DNA of 64,000 nucleotides, from contig NZ_BMUZ01000007.1 of NCBI RefSeq assembly GCF_014650455.1, positions 178,388 through 242,387 on the forward strand, read 5' to 3'. A model generated the notes under the pieces. It made no database searches, was not told the DNA's origin, and worked only from the letters and a program-made list of their open reading frames with translations. Source of the stretch: Streptomyces xanthochromogenes. Lineage in GTDB: Bacteria; Actinomycetota; Actinomycetes; Streptomycetales; Streptomycetaceae. A program made the translations under genes and the position numbers. Positions 25,422 through 32,450 of this stretch are shown piece by piece. Positions within the stretch are counted from its first letter, which is position 1. Each line of letters starts with the position of its first letter.

Positions 25422-25463
25422 ATTATCGCTCTTGTCGGGGCGTTGGACATCACGGTGTGATGT
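25422..25463 (-). promoter_or_regulatory. ilvE promoter with overlapping palindromes
   Basis: On the - strand a -10-like GATAAT lies at 25422-25427. Upstream, near -35, ACATCAC (25447-25453) and GTGATGT (25457-25463) form a perfect palindrome. The + strand sequence TGGACATC at 25444-25451 equals one arm of the leuB operator at 26647-26667, suggesting a shared regulator. Confidence 0.55.
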
Positions 25464-25505
25464 GCGGTCCGGGGTTGATGGTGTCACCCGGTGGCCGCAT
25501 GCGAA

Positions 25506-25539
25506 AAGCCGCCGGGTGCGAAATGCGACCCGGCGGCTT
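25506..25539 (-). terminator. leuB terminator
   Basis: AAGCCGCCGGGT (25506-25517) pairs perfectly with ACCCGGCGGCTT (25528-25539), 21 bases past the leuB stop, with flanking A residues that give a short U-run. Confidence 0.85.
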
Positions 25540-25559
25540 CCGATACGTGTGCCGCGGGG

Positions 25560-26609
25560 TCAGCCGGCTACCTGTGCGGCGATGGCGTCGCCGATCTCGT
25601 CCGTGGTGCGGACCGAGTCGCCGCGCGATGCCAGGTCGGCGGAGACGGCGCTCTCGATGCGGGCCGCCTCGTCCTCGTGACCGAGGTGGCGGAGCAGCAG
25701 CGCGACCGAGAGGATCGTGGCCGACGGGTCGGCCTTGCCCTGGCCCGCGATGTCCGGCGCGGAGCCGTGCACGGGCTCGAACATCGACGGGAACTCGCCG
25801 CTCGGGTTGATGTTGCCCGAGGCGGCGACGCCGATGCCGCCGGAGACGGCCGCGGCGAGGTCGGTGATGATGTCGCCGAAGAGGTTGTCGGTGACGATCA
25901 CGTCGAATCGCGCCGGGTCGGTGACGAGGAAGATCGTCGCCGCGTCCACGTGCAGGTAGTCGGTGGTGACGTCGGGGAACTCCTTGGCCACCGCGTTGAA
26001 GATGTTGGTCCACAGGTGACCGGCGTAGGCCAGGACGTTGTTCTTGTGCACCAGCGTCAGCTTCTTGCGCGGGCGGGCCTGGGCACGCGCGAAGGCGTCC
26101 CGGACCACGCGCTCGACACCGTAGGCGGTGTTGACCGAGACCTCGGTGGCCACCTCGTGCGGCGTACCCGTACGGATGGAACCGCCGTTGCCGGTGTACG
26201 GGCCCTCGGTGCCCTCGCGCACGACGATGAAGTCGATCTCGGGCTGGCCGGCGAGCGGGGTGGAGACGCCGGGGAGCAGCCTGCTGGGGCGGAGGTTGAC
26301 GTAGTGGTCGAAGAGGAAGCGGAGCTTCAGCAGGAAGCCGCGCTCCAGGACGCCGGACGGGACCGTGGGGTCGCCGATCGCGCCGAGCAGGATCGCGTCG
26401 TGCTGCTTGAGGGCCTCGACGTCGACGTCGGTGAGGGTCTCACCGGTGGCGTGGTAGCGCCGCGCGCCGAAGTCGAACTCTCTGGTCTCCAGCTTCACAT
26501 CCTGCGGGAGGACGGACCTGAGGACCTTGAGGCCCTGGGCCACGACCTCCTGGCCGATGCCGTCACCGGGGATCACTGCGAGATTGATGCTGCGAGAACT
26601 TGCCGACAT
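25560..26609 (-). CDS. leuB: 3-Isopropylmalate dehydrogenase
   Basis: 349 residues. It performs NAD-dependent oxidative decarboxylation of 3-isopropylmalate in leucine synthesis. Motifs are LAVIPGDGIGQEVV, LLGAIGDPTVPSG, LRPSRLLPGVSTPL, VREGTEGPYTGNGG (substrate Arg/Glu), LVHKNNVLAYAG (catalytic Lys) and the metal site DNLFGDIITDLAAAVSGGIG. The shorter actinobacterial type is seen. The ATG at 26609 has AGGGTTC upstream. It is transcribed alone, divergent from a secreted phosphatase, with an operator-like palindrome just upstream. Confidence 0.94.
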   Translation of the reverse strand: MSASSRSINLAVIPGDGIGQEVVAQGLKVLRSVLPQDVKLETREFDFGARRYHATGETLTDVDVEALKQHDAILLGAIGDPTVPSGVLERGFLLKLRFLFDHYVNLRPSRLLPGVSTPLAGQPEIDFIVVREGTEGPYTGNGGSIRTGTPHEVATEVSVNTAYGVERVVRDAFARAQARPRKKLTLVHKNNVLAYAGHLWTNIFNAVAKEFPDVTTDYLHVDAATIFLVTDPARFDVIVTDNLFGDIITDLAAAVSGGIGVAASGNINPSGEFPSMFEPVHGSAPDIAGQGKADPSATILSVALLLRHLGHEDEAARIESAVSADLASRGDSVRTTDEIGDAIAAQVAG

Positions 26610-26646
26610 GGGGGAACCCTACGCGCCGTCCCAGCCATTGACACCC

Positions 26647-26667
26647 GATGTCCACAGTATGGACATC
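26647..26667. promoter_or_regulatory. Palindrome in front of leuB
   Basis: GATGTCCA (26647-26654) and TGGACATC (26660-26667) are perfect 8-bp arms with a 5-bp centre. On the - strand the centre contains CATACT, a possible -10, about 42 bases before the leuB start. A site over the -10 suggests repression; an IclR-type NdgR/LtbR-like regulator is a possible binder by analogy. Confidence 0.65.
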
Positions 26668-26711
26668 CCGGACGCCGGCCCGGAATCACTCGGGGAATCG
26701 CGTAGGCAGTT

Positions 26712-26733
26712 GTACGCCTTGCGTTCACCCGCC
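26712..26733 (+). promoter_or_regulatory. PHO-box-like direct repeat before the phosphatase gene
   Basis: Two 11-base units, GTACGCC+TTGC and GTTCACC+CGCC, fit the Streptomyces PhoP direct-repeat pattern (GTTCACC every 11 bases); the second unit matches 7 of 7 conserved bases and the first 5 of 7. It lies 40 bases upstream of the secreted phosphatase start. Confidence 0.6.
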
Positions 26734-26773
26734 GGAGAGAATCGCGTCGACTCGATGGAGGACTTTTTCGGCC

Positions 26774-28348
26774 ATGGACATCCCCAGATTCGGCATCCCC
26801 GACAAGCTCGCCGAGCGTATGAGCATGGCCGAGCAGCACGAGTACCTGCGGAGCAGGCTGAGCCGTCGCGGTGTGCTGCGCACCACCGCGGCCACGGCCG
26901 CCGTCGCCGGGGCGGGTCTCGCGACCGCCGGGGCGGCCTCGCCCGCCTACGCGGCCCCGACCACGCTCACCTCCACGTCCCGGCACGGCGTGGACGGCTC
27001 GCTGGCCGCGCCGTTCGGCCGCCACCTCGCGTACGGGGCCGACCCCAAGACGCAGATGCGCGTCTCCTGGCAGGTCCCGTTCGCGGTGAAGAAGCCGTAC
27101 ATCCGCATCGGCACCAGCCCCTGGTCGCTGAGCCGGAAGATCGACGCCGAGGTGCGCCACCTGACGACGCCCGCGCTGAACGGCGGGAAGATCGCGGCGG
27201 CCGAGCAGTTCTACGTGCACGCCGGCCTCGACCGGCTGCGGCCGGGCCAGACGTACTACTACGGCGTCGGCCACGACGGCTTCGACCCGGCCGACCGCCG
27301 CAACCTGGGGACGCTGGGCACCTTCACCACCGCCCCGGCGCACGCCGAGAACTTCACCTTCACGGCCTTCGGCGACCAGGGCGTCAGCTATCACGCCCTG
27401 GGCAACGACCAGGTGATCCTGGGCCAGAACCCGTCCTTCCACCTGCACGCCGGCGACATCTGCTACGCCGACCCGTCGGGCTCGGGCCAGTCCTCGGACC
27501 AGTACGACGCGCGCACCTGGGACCAGTTCCTCGCGCAGACCGAGTCGGTCGCCAAGACCGTGCCGTGGATGGTCACGACCGGCAACCACGACATGGAGGC
27601 CTGGTACTCGCCGCAGGGCTACGGCGGCCAGAACGCCCGCTGGTCGCTGCCGGCCAACGGCCCGGACCCGGTGAACCAGCCCGGTGTGTACTCCTTCGTG
27701 CACGGCAACGTGGGCGTGATCGCGCTCGACGCGAACGACGTGTCGTACGAGATCCCCGCCAACTTCGGCATCAGCGGCGGCAAGCAGACGAAGTGGCTGG
27801 ACAAGCGACTCGGGGAGCTGCGTGCCAACCACGCCGTCGACTTCATCGTGGTCTTCTTCCACCACTGCGCGTTCTCCACGACGAGTTCGCACGCCTCGGA
27901 GGGGGGCGTGCGCGACGTGTGGGTGCCCCTGTTCGAGAAGCACCAGGTGGACCTGGTCATCAACGGCCACAACCACGTGTACGAGCGGACCGACGCCATC
28001 AAGGGCAACAAGGTGGGCCGCAAGGTCGCGATCGGCGAGCGCACCGACCCGACCCGCGACGGCATCGTGTACGTGACGGCCGGCGCGGCGGGCCGTTCGC
28101 TCTACAGCTTCCCGGTGCCCGACTCGTACGAGGGCCATGTCGCGGACCGCGACAGCGTGGACACCTACCACTGGGCCAACGGCGGCACGAAGGTCACCGA
28201 GACCGTGGAGTGGTCGCGGGTGCGCTACACCAACTACTCGTTCCTCGCGGTGGAGGTCGAGACCGGCCGCCACCCGAAGCTGAAGGTCAGCGCGCTCGCC
28301 GAGACGGGCGAGCGCATCGACCACTTCGAGATCCAGCGCGGACGCTAG
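26774..28348 (+). CDS. Tat-secreted calcineurin-like phosphoesterase (purple acid phosphatase type)
   Basis: 524 residues. The Tat signal is SRRGVLRTTAATAAVAGAG (about residues 34-60). An N-terminal fibronectin-III-like domain precedes the metallophosphatase domain. The binuclear metal motifs appear in order: FTAFGDQGVS, HAGDICYADP, TTGNHDMEAW, FFHHCAFS, and INGHNHVYER with its GHxH. Such enzymes release phosphate from organic phosphates outside the cell. The ATG at 26774 follows ATGGAGGAC. The PHO-box-like repeat upstream fits induction under phosphate limitation. PhoD-type alkaline phosphatase is a less likely label, given the GHNHVYER ending typical of purple acid phosphatases. Confidence 0.9.
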   Translation: MDIPRFGIPDKLAERMSMAEQHEYLRSRLSRRGVLRTTAATAAVAGAGLATAGAASPAYAAPTTLTSTSRHGVDGSLAAPFGRHLAYGADPKTQMRVSWQVPFAVKKPYIRIGTSPWSLSRKIDAEVRHLTTPALNGGKIAAAEQFYVHAGLDRLRPGQTYYYGVGHDGFDPADRRNLGTLGTFTTAPAHAENFTFTAFGDQGVSYHALGNDQVILGQNPSFHLHAGDICYADPSGSGQSSDQYDARTWDQFLAQTESVAKTVPWMVTTGNHDMEAWYSPQGYGGQNARWSLPANGPDPVNQPGVYSFVHGNVGVIALDANDVSYEIPANFGISGGKQTKWLDKRLGELRANHAVDFIVVFFHHCAFSTTSSHASEGGVRDVWVPLFEKHQVDLVINGHNHVYERTDAIKGNKVGRKVAIGERTDPTRDGIVYVTAGAAGRSLYSFPVPDSYEGHVADRDSVDTYHWANGGTKVTETVEWSRVRYTNYSFLAVEVETGRHPKLKVSALAETGERIDHFEIQRGR

Positions 28349-28368
28349 CTCCTCGGCCGGGCCCGGGC

Positions 28369-28497
28369 TCAGTGCCCGGTGGCGCCGCCGTTGTCCCTGC
28401 GGTCCAGCGCACGCTGGAGGGCGGCGGCGGCGTTCTTGCGGTCGGACTCGCTGCTGCGCGAAGAGTGACGGACTCGGCGGGCGGGCTGCTGGACCAT
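28369..28497 (-). CDS. Small basic protein, 42 residues
   Basis: MVQQPARRVRHSSRSSESDR opens the ORF, which continues KNAAAALQRALDRRDNGGATGH. GAGGAG lies 9 bases before the ATG at 28497, and the composition (Arg/Ala-rich, one amphipathic helix) is unlike shadow ORFs. I recall similar small proteins as conserved in Streptomyces, but none with an assigned role. It converges on the phosphatase gene and stands alone. Confidence 0.65.
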   Translation of the reverse strand: MVQQPARRVRHSSRSSESDRKNAAAALQRALDRRDNGGATGH

Positions 28498-28690
28498 GGG
28501 GATTCGACTCCTCTGCTGGGAGGTCCGGGGGCATGCCCCGGCGGATGCAGTGAGGTGCCGGAAGGGGCGGGGAGCGCTGCCGCAGGGGTTGCCTGCCAAA
28601 GGGCACTGCACTCTCGACCGCCATTCGCCGGATCGGCGAGACGTTCGGCTCCTACAAAGCTAAGCCTTCCGCTGGAGTCTGTCTCCACAA

Positions 28691-30130
28691 TTACTCGGAC
28701 TTCCTACTATCTGAGACGGCCGCCCCCGCGGAGGCCCGGGCCGCCTTGCTCGCGGGCCCGCTGCGCACCGCGTCCCCGGCGCCCGGGCACAGCCGCAGCG
28801 CGCCGGCCGTGGCGGCCAGGCAGACCGCGCCGAGCAGGCAGAACGCCACCGCGCAGGAGCCGGACGGGGTGCCGGTGACGGCGCCGCCCAGGCGCAGCGC
28901 GACCGTGGCGACCGCCACCCCGAGCCCGGCTCCGAGCTGGTTGGCGGTCGCGGACAGCGCGTTGGCGTCGCGCAGCCGCTCGGGCGGCACCTCGCTGAAC
29001 GCGATGGTCGAGTAGCAGGTCAGACCGAGCGAGCGGGCCGCGCCGCCGAGCAGCACGAGCGCCGCGGTCACCGCGAGGGGCGTCGCCGCCGTGAGCAGGG
29101 CGCAGCCCGCGACCGTGACGGCGAGGCCGACGGTGGAGACGAGCAGAAGCGGGCGGAAGCCGAAGCGGTTGAGCAGGGCGGTGGTCGCGGGCTTGATCCC
29201 GATGTTCCCGACGAAGACGAAGAGCACCACCGCGCCGGACTTCACCGCGCTCCAGCCGAAGACCTCCTGGAACAGCAGCGGCAGCAGGAACGGCATCGAG
29301 CCGACCACGATCCAGAAGAGCGAGCCACCGGTCACGCTGGCCCGGAACGAGGCCACGTCCAGGGTGCGCAGGTTCACCAACGGGTGTGCGGTACGCAGCA
29401 GATGGCGTGCGGCCGCGCCGAGTGCGAGGGCGGCGATCACGGCGACGGCGGCGACGGCTTCCCAGCCGGTGTCGGTCTCGGCGACGAGATGGGCGGCCCA
29501 GGTGAGGGCGCCGAGCCCGGTGCAGGTGAGCAGCACGCCGGGCACGTCGAGCGGCGGCGGGGCCGCCGTGGGCCCGGCCGCGACCAGGCGCCGGGCGACG
29601 ACGAAGGCGACCGCGCCCAGCGGGACGTTCACCAGGAACAGCCAGTGCCAGCCGGCGTACGTGGTGAGCAGCCCGCCGAGCAGCGGGGCGACCACGGGCG
29701 CCATGAGCCCGGGCCACACGATGTACGCCATGATCTTCGGTATGTCGGTCCTGGCGGCCCCGGCGAGCACGAGCAGCCGGCCCACCGGGACCATCATCGC
29801 GCCGCCCGCGCCCTGCAGGACGCGCATCGCGACGAGCGGGCCGAGGCTGTCGCTCGCGGCGCAGGCCGCCGAGGCGAGGGTGAACAGGACGATGGCGGTG
29901 AGGAAGATCCGCCGGGCGCCGAACCGGGCGGTGAGCCAGCCGCTGAGCGGTATGAGCACGGCGAGGGTCAGCAGATAGACGGTGATCACCAGGCCCACCG
30001 AGGAGGGCGTGGTGCCGAGGGAGGCCGCCATCTGCGGGGCGGCGGTGGCCACGATGGTGCCGTCCAGCATCTCCATGAAGAAGCAGCCGGCGATGAGCAG
30101 GGCGGTCGCGCGCTGTCGGGTGTCGAGCAT
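28691..30130 (-). CDS. DHA2-type MFS drug efflux transporter
   Basis: 479 residues with about 14 membrane helices. DHA2/EmrB-QacA signatures are FFMEMLDGTIVATAAPQMAA in helix 1, GWLTARFGARRIFLTA (motif A), MRVLQGAGGAMMVPVGRLLV (motif B) and APLLGGLLTTYAGWHWLFLV (motif C). It probably exports toxic organic compounds by proton antiport. The ATG at 30130 is taken over the GTG at 30163 because it begins just before the first helix, though no strong ribosome site is seen. It is divergent from a LysR regulator across 92 bases, which likely controls it. Confidence 0.9.
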   Translation of the reverse strand: MLDTRQRATALLIAGCFFMEMLDGTIVATAAPQMAASLGTTPSSVGLVITVYLLTLAVLIPLSGWLTARFGARRIFLTAIVLFTLASAACAASDSLGPLVAMRVLQGAGGAMMVPVGRLLVLAGAARTDIPKIMAYIVWPGLMAPVVAPLLGGLLTTYAGWHWLFLVNVPLGAVAFVVARRLVAAGPTAAPPPLDVPGVLLTCTGLGALTWAAHLVAETDTGWEAVAAVAVIAALALGAAARHLLRTAHPLVNLRTLDVASFRASVTGGSLFWIVVGSMPFLLPLLFQEVFGWSAVKSGAVVLFVFVGNIGIKPATTALLNRFGFRPLLLVSTVGLAVTVAGCALLTAATPLAVTAALVLLGGAARSLGLTCYSTIAFSEVPPERLRDANALSATANQLGAGLGVAVATVALRLGGAVTGTPSGSCAVAFCLLGAVCLAATAGALRLCPGAGDAVRSGPASKAARASAGAAVSDSRKSE

Positions 30131-30199
30131 GCGATCAGCGTGGCGGCCCGCATTGCTGCACACAAGGTCCGATTACTCAGCCCAGTACTGCACATCGCG

Positions 30200-30217
30200 C
30201 AGCATTCGCGCATGCTG
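30200..30217. promoter_or_regulatory. LysR-type inverted repeat
   Basis: CAGCAT (30200-30205) and ATGCTG (30212-30217), with a 6-bp centre, lie between the divergent efflux and LysR genes, just before the LysR start. It is a candidate autoregulatory site. Confidence 0.5.
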
Positions 30218-30222
30218 GGGGC

Positions 30223-31152
30223 ATGCAACAGCTCCCCGACATGAATCTGCTGCCCGCACTCGATGCCCTGCTGCGGGCCGGGAGCGTGGCGGGGGCCGCC
30301 TCCGAGATGCGTATCTCGCCCTCCGCGATGAGCCGGACCCTCGGCCGGCTGCGTCGGGTGGTGGGTGACGAGCTGCTCGTGCCGTCCGGGCGCGGCCTGA
30401 CCCTGACGCCGCGGGCCCGCGAGCTCCAGCCGCACGTGGAGGCGGCACTCACCTCCGCACTGGCCGCGCTCCGGCCCCCACCGCAGCTCGAACTCGACAC
30501 CCTGCAAAGGGAGTTCAGAATCAGGGTCAATGAATCCGTGGCGGTCATATTCGGCTCGGCCCTGACCGAACGAGTGCTGCGCGAGGCACCCGGGGTGCGG
30601 CTGCGGATGCTGCCCGAGGGCGACGAGGACCCGGCGGACCTGCGGGACCGCATCGACCTGGACGTGGGGCAGATGGGCGAGCTGCCGCACGACGTGCGCA
30701 GCGAGTCGCTCGGCGCGTACGGCTATGCGGCGGTCGCCCGCGCCGACGGACCGTACGCCACCGAGCGGCTGACCCCCGAGCGGTTCGCCGCGCTGCCCCA
30801 CATCACGGTGACCCGGCGGGGCCGGGTGCGCAGCGTCGTCGACGAGAAGCTCGCCGAACTCGGCCTGGAACGCGATGTGCTGGCGACCGCGCCGACGTAC
30901 ACCGCGGCCTGCTTCCTGGCCCTGCGCTCGGACGCGCTCGCGCTCGTGCCGCACGAGTTCGCGGTGGAGGCGGCCCGGGTGATGCCGCTCGCGGTGCTCG
31001 GCATCCCGCTCGACCTGCCGGCCAACCCCTACCGCCAGGCCTGGCACATCCGCGTGGACGCGGACCCGGCCCACCGGTGGCTGCGGGGCGCCTTGGCGGA
31101 GATCGTCGCCGATTTGGCTCGGCGCCCCCATCTAGGTTGCATTCCTACCTAG
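30223..31152 (+). CDS. LysR family regulator
   Basis: 309 residues. The winged helix reads LLPALDALLRAGSVAGAASE, then ISPSAMSRTLGRLRRVVGDE and LVPSGRGLTLTPRAREL. A periplasmic-binding-type effector domain follows (FRIRVNESVAVIFGSAL; IDLDVGQMGELPHDVRSESL; LARRPHLGC at the end). The ATG at 30223 or a second at 30241 could be used; GGGGGC precedes the first. It is divergent from the DHA2 exporter and probably activates it in response to a drug-like ligand. The 3' end carries part of the operator for the next gene. Confidence 0.88.
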   Translation: MQQLPDMNLLPALDALLRAGSVAGAASEMRISPSAMSRTLGRLRRVVGDELLVPSGRGLTLTPRARELQPHVEAALTSALAALRPPPQLELDTLQREFRIRVNESVAVIFGSALTERVLREAPGVRLRMLPEGDEDPADLRDRIDLDVGQMGELPHDVRSESLGAYGYAAVARADGPYATERLTPERFAALPHITVTRRGRVRSVVDEKLAELGLERDVLATAPTYTAACFLALRSDALALVPHEFAVEAARVMPLAVLGIPLDLPANPYRQAWHIRVDADPAHRWLRGALAEIVADLARRPHLGCIPT

Positions 31153-31155
31153 GTG
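31129..31155. promoter_or_regulatory. PadR-type operator overlapping the lysR 3' end
   Basis: CATCTAGGT (31129-31137) and ACCTAGGTG (31147-31155) form a 9-bp inverted repeat with one mismatch, 17 bases before the padR start and overlapping the stop region of lysR. Confidence 0.6.
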
Positions 31156-31171
31156 GTGTTGGAATACACCC

Positions 31172-31519
31172 ATGGCCGCAGACCGCAGATCCAGCTGGCT
31201 CAAGGGTGTCCTCGACCTCCTCGTCCTGTCCTGTCTCACCGGGGGTGAGAGCTATGGATACGAGATCTCCAAGGCACTCACCGCCGCGGGGCTCGGCGAG
31301 ATCAAGGGCGGCACCCTCTATCCCGTGCTCAACCGCCTGGAGGAGGCCGGCCTCGTGGTCGGCGAGTTCCGGGCCGCCGAGCGCGGACCGGGGCGCCGCT
31401 ACTACGCGCTGACCGACGAAGGGCACCGCGCCCTCGCCGAACAGGGCACCGCCTGGCGGGAGTTCCACTCGGCGGTCACGGCCATGCTCACCAGCACACT
31501 TCCAGGGGGATCAGCATGA
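31172..31519 (+). CDS. PadR family regulator
   Basis: 115 residues. The winged helix shows LKGVLDLLVLSCLTGGESYG, YEISKALTAAGLGEIKGGTL, YPVLNRLEEAGLVVGEF and RRYYALTDEGHRAL. It is the short form with a single C-terminal dimerisation helix. It overlaps the following gene by ATGA. PadR genes of this kind usually pair with a membrane protein carrying a HAAS helical domain, as here, and repress their own operon through CTAGG-type sites, as seen upstream. Confidence 0.9.
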   Translation: MAADRRSSWLKGVLDLLVLSCLTGGESYGYEISKALTAAGLGEIKGGTLYPVLNRLEEAGLVVGEFRAAERGPGRRYYALTDEGHRALAEQGTAWREFHSAVTAMLTSTLPGGSA

Positions 31520-32250
31520 ACACCGAATACTTCGCGGAACTGGGCCGGCTGCTCGCGGCACGCGGAATGCAGGCCCAGGAGGTGGCGGCCACCGTCACCG
31601 ACCTCACCGGCTACCTCGCGGAGTCCGGTTCGCCCGACGCCCGTGCGGAGTTCGGCGCGCCGGAGGCGTTCGCCGACCGGCTCACCCGGGACCACGACGG
31701 CGAGCGGCCCGAACCCGAGGCCGAGACCTGGAAGTGGACCAGCGACATCTACACCGACCGGCTGCTCCTCAACCGCTACGGGGCCGAGGGCTGGGAGGTC
31801 GAGGGCATCGACTTCGTCGGCCGCTTCGTGAGCCGCCGCACCCCCGGGGACGCGATGCGCTGGGAGTACCGGCGCGAGACCGCGCACGGCGAGAAGGAGC
31901 GCGGCGCGCTGCTCGCCGAGCTGGAGCCGGACGGCTGGGAGCCGTGCGGGCGCTGGCTGCACATGACCTACTTCAAGCGCCCGCTCGCGGCCGGGATGGG
32001 TCCGGCCGCCGACCTGGCCGTGACGCCCGCGCCGCCGGCCCGGCACGTCTTCTTCAGCGCCAAGTACCGGGGCCTGATAGCCGTGTTCGCGGTGTCCGTG
32101 GTGCTGCTCGCCCTGAGTCTGGGCTTCGGCCTGATCGACCTGGACCGGCCCTGGGTCGTCCTCACCCTCCTGGGCGCGGCCGTCGGAGGCGGGCTGCTCG
32201 GCTCGTACGGGGTCGGGCGGGACGTCGCCAAGGGCATCGAGAGCGCCTGA
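31516..32250 (+). CDS. PadR-partner membrane protein (HAAS-like domain, DUF2812-like middle)
   Basis: 244 residues. Residues about 1-60 are an all-alpha segment (YFAELGRLLAARGMQAQEVA; YLAESGSPDARAEFGAPEAF) like the HAAS domains encoded next to PadR. The middle (YGAEGWEVEGIDFVGRFVSR; ELEPDGWEPCGRWLHMTYFK) has paired W/G-rich strands like DUF2812. Two membrane helices close it (YRGLIAVFAVSVVLLALSLG; VVLTLLGAAVGGGLLGSYGV). It overlaps padR by ATGA, so the two are coupled. A role as membrane sensor or effector controlled by PadR is inferred. Confidence 0.8.
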   Translation: MNTEYFAELGRLLAARGMQAQEVAATVTDLTGYLAESGSPDARAEFGAPEAFADRLTRDHDGERPEPEAETWKWTSDIYTDRLLLNRYGAEGWEVEGIDFVGRFVSRRTPGDAMRWEYRRETAHGEKERGALLAELEPDGWEPCGRWLHMTYFKRPLAAGMGPAADLAVTPAPPARHVFFSAKYRGLIAVFAVSVVLLALSLGFGLIDLDRPWVVLTLLGAAVGGGLLGSYGVGRDVAKGIESA

Positions 32251-32336
32251 CCGTCGGCTCCGACAGCCGTACGGGCCCGACCGCCGAATGGCACGAAAGC
32301 GCCGAAGGTTCTCATCGAACCTTAAGAAACCCTGGC

Positions 32337-32354
32337 GTTGACCGACTGTTCACA
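32337..32354 (+). promoter_or_regulatory. PHO-box-like direct repeat before the phospholipase gene
   Basis: GTTGACC+GACT (32337-32347) is followed in register by GTTCACA (32348-32354), two 11-base units matching the PhoP box pattern at 6 of 7 bases each. A GTTCTCA unit occurs further upstream. A -10-like TAGAGGTCT follows. Confidence 0.6.
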
Positions 32355-32450
32355 AATCCATCCCTGTAGAGGTCTAGCTTCAGACCATTGGGCGGCGCCA
32401 CTCTTGCGCTCGATGTGCCGCAGGGGCACATGCGACGAAGAGGCGGGCGG

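Noticed and set aside
31172..32250. PadR plus small membrane protein as a toxin-antitoxin or defence module
   Set aside because: PadR-HAAS pairs are a known regulatory arrangement, and no nuclease or toxin domain is visible.
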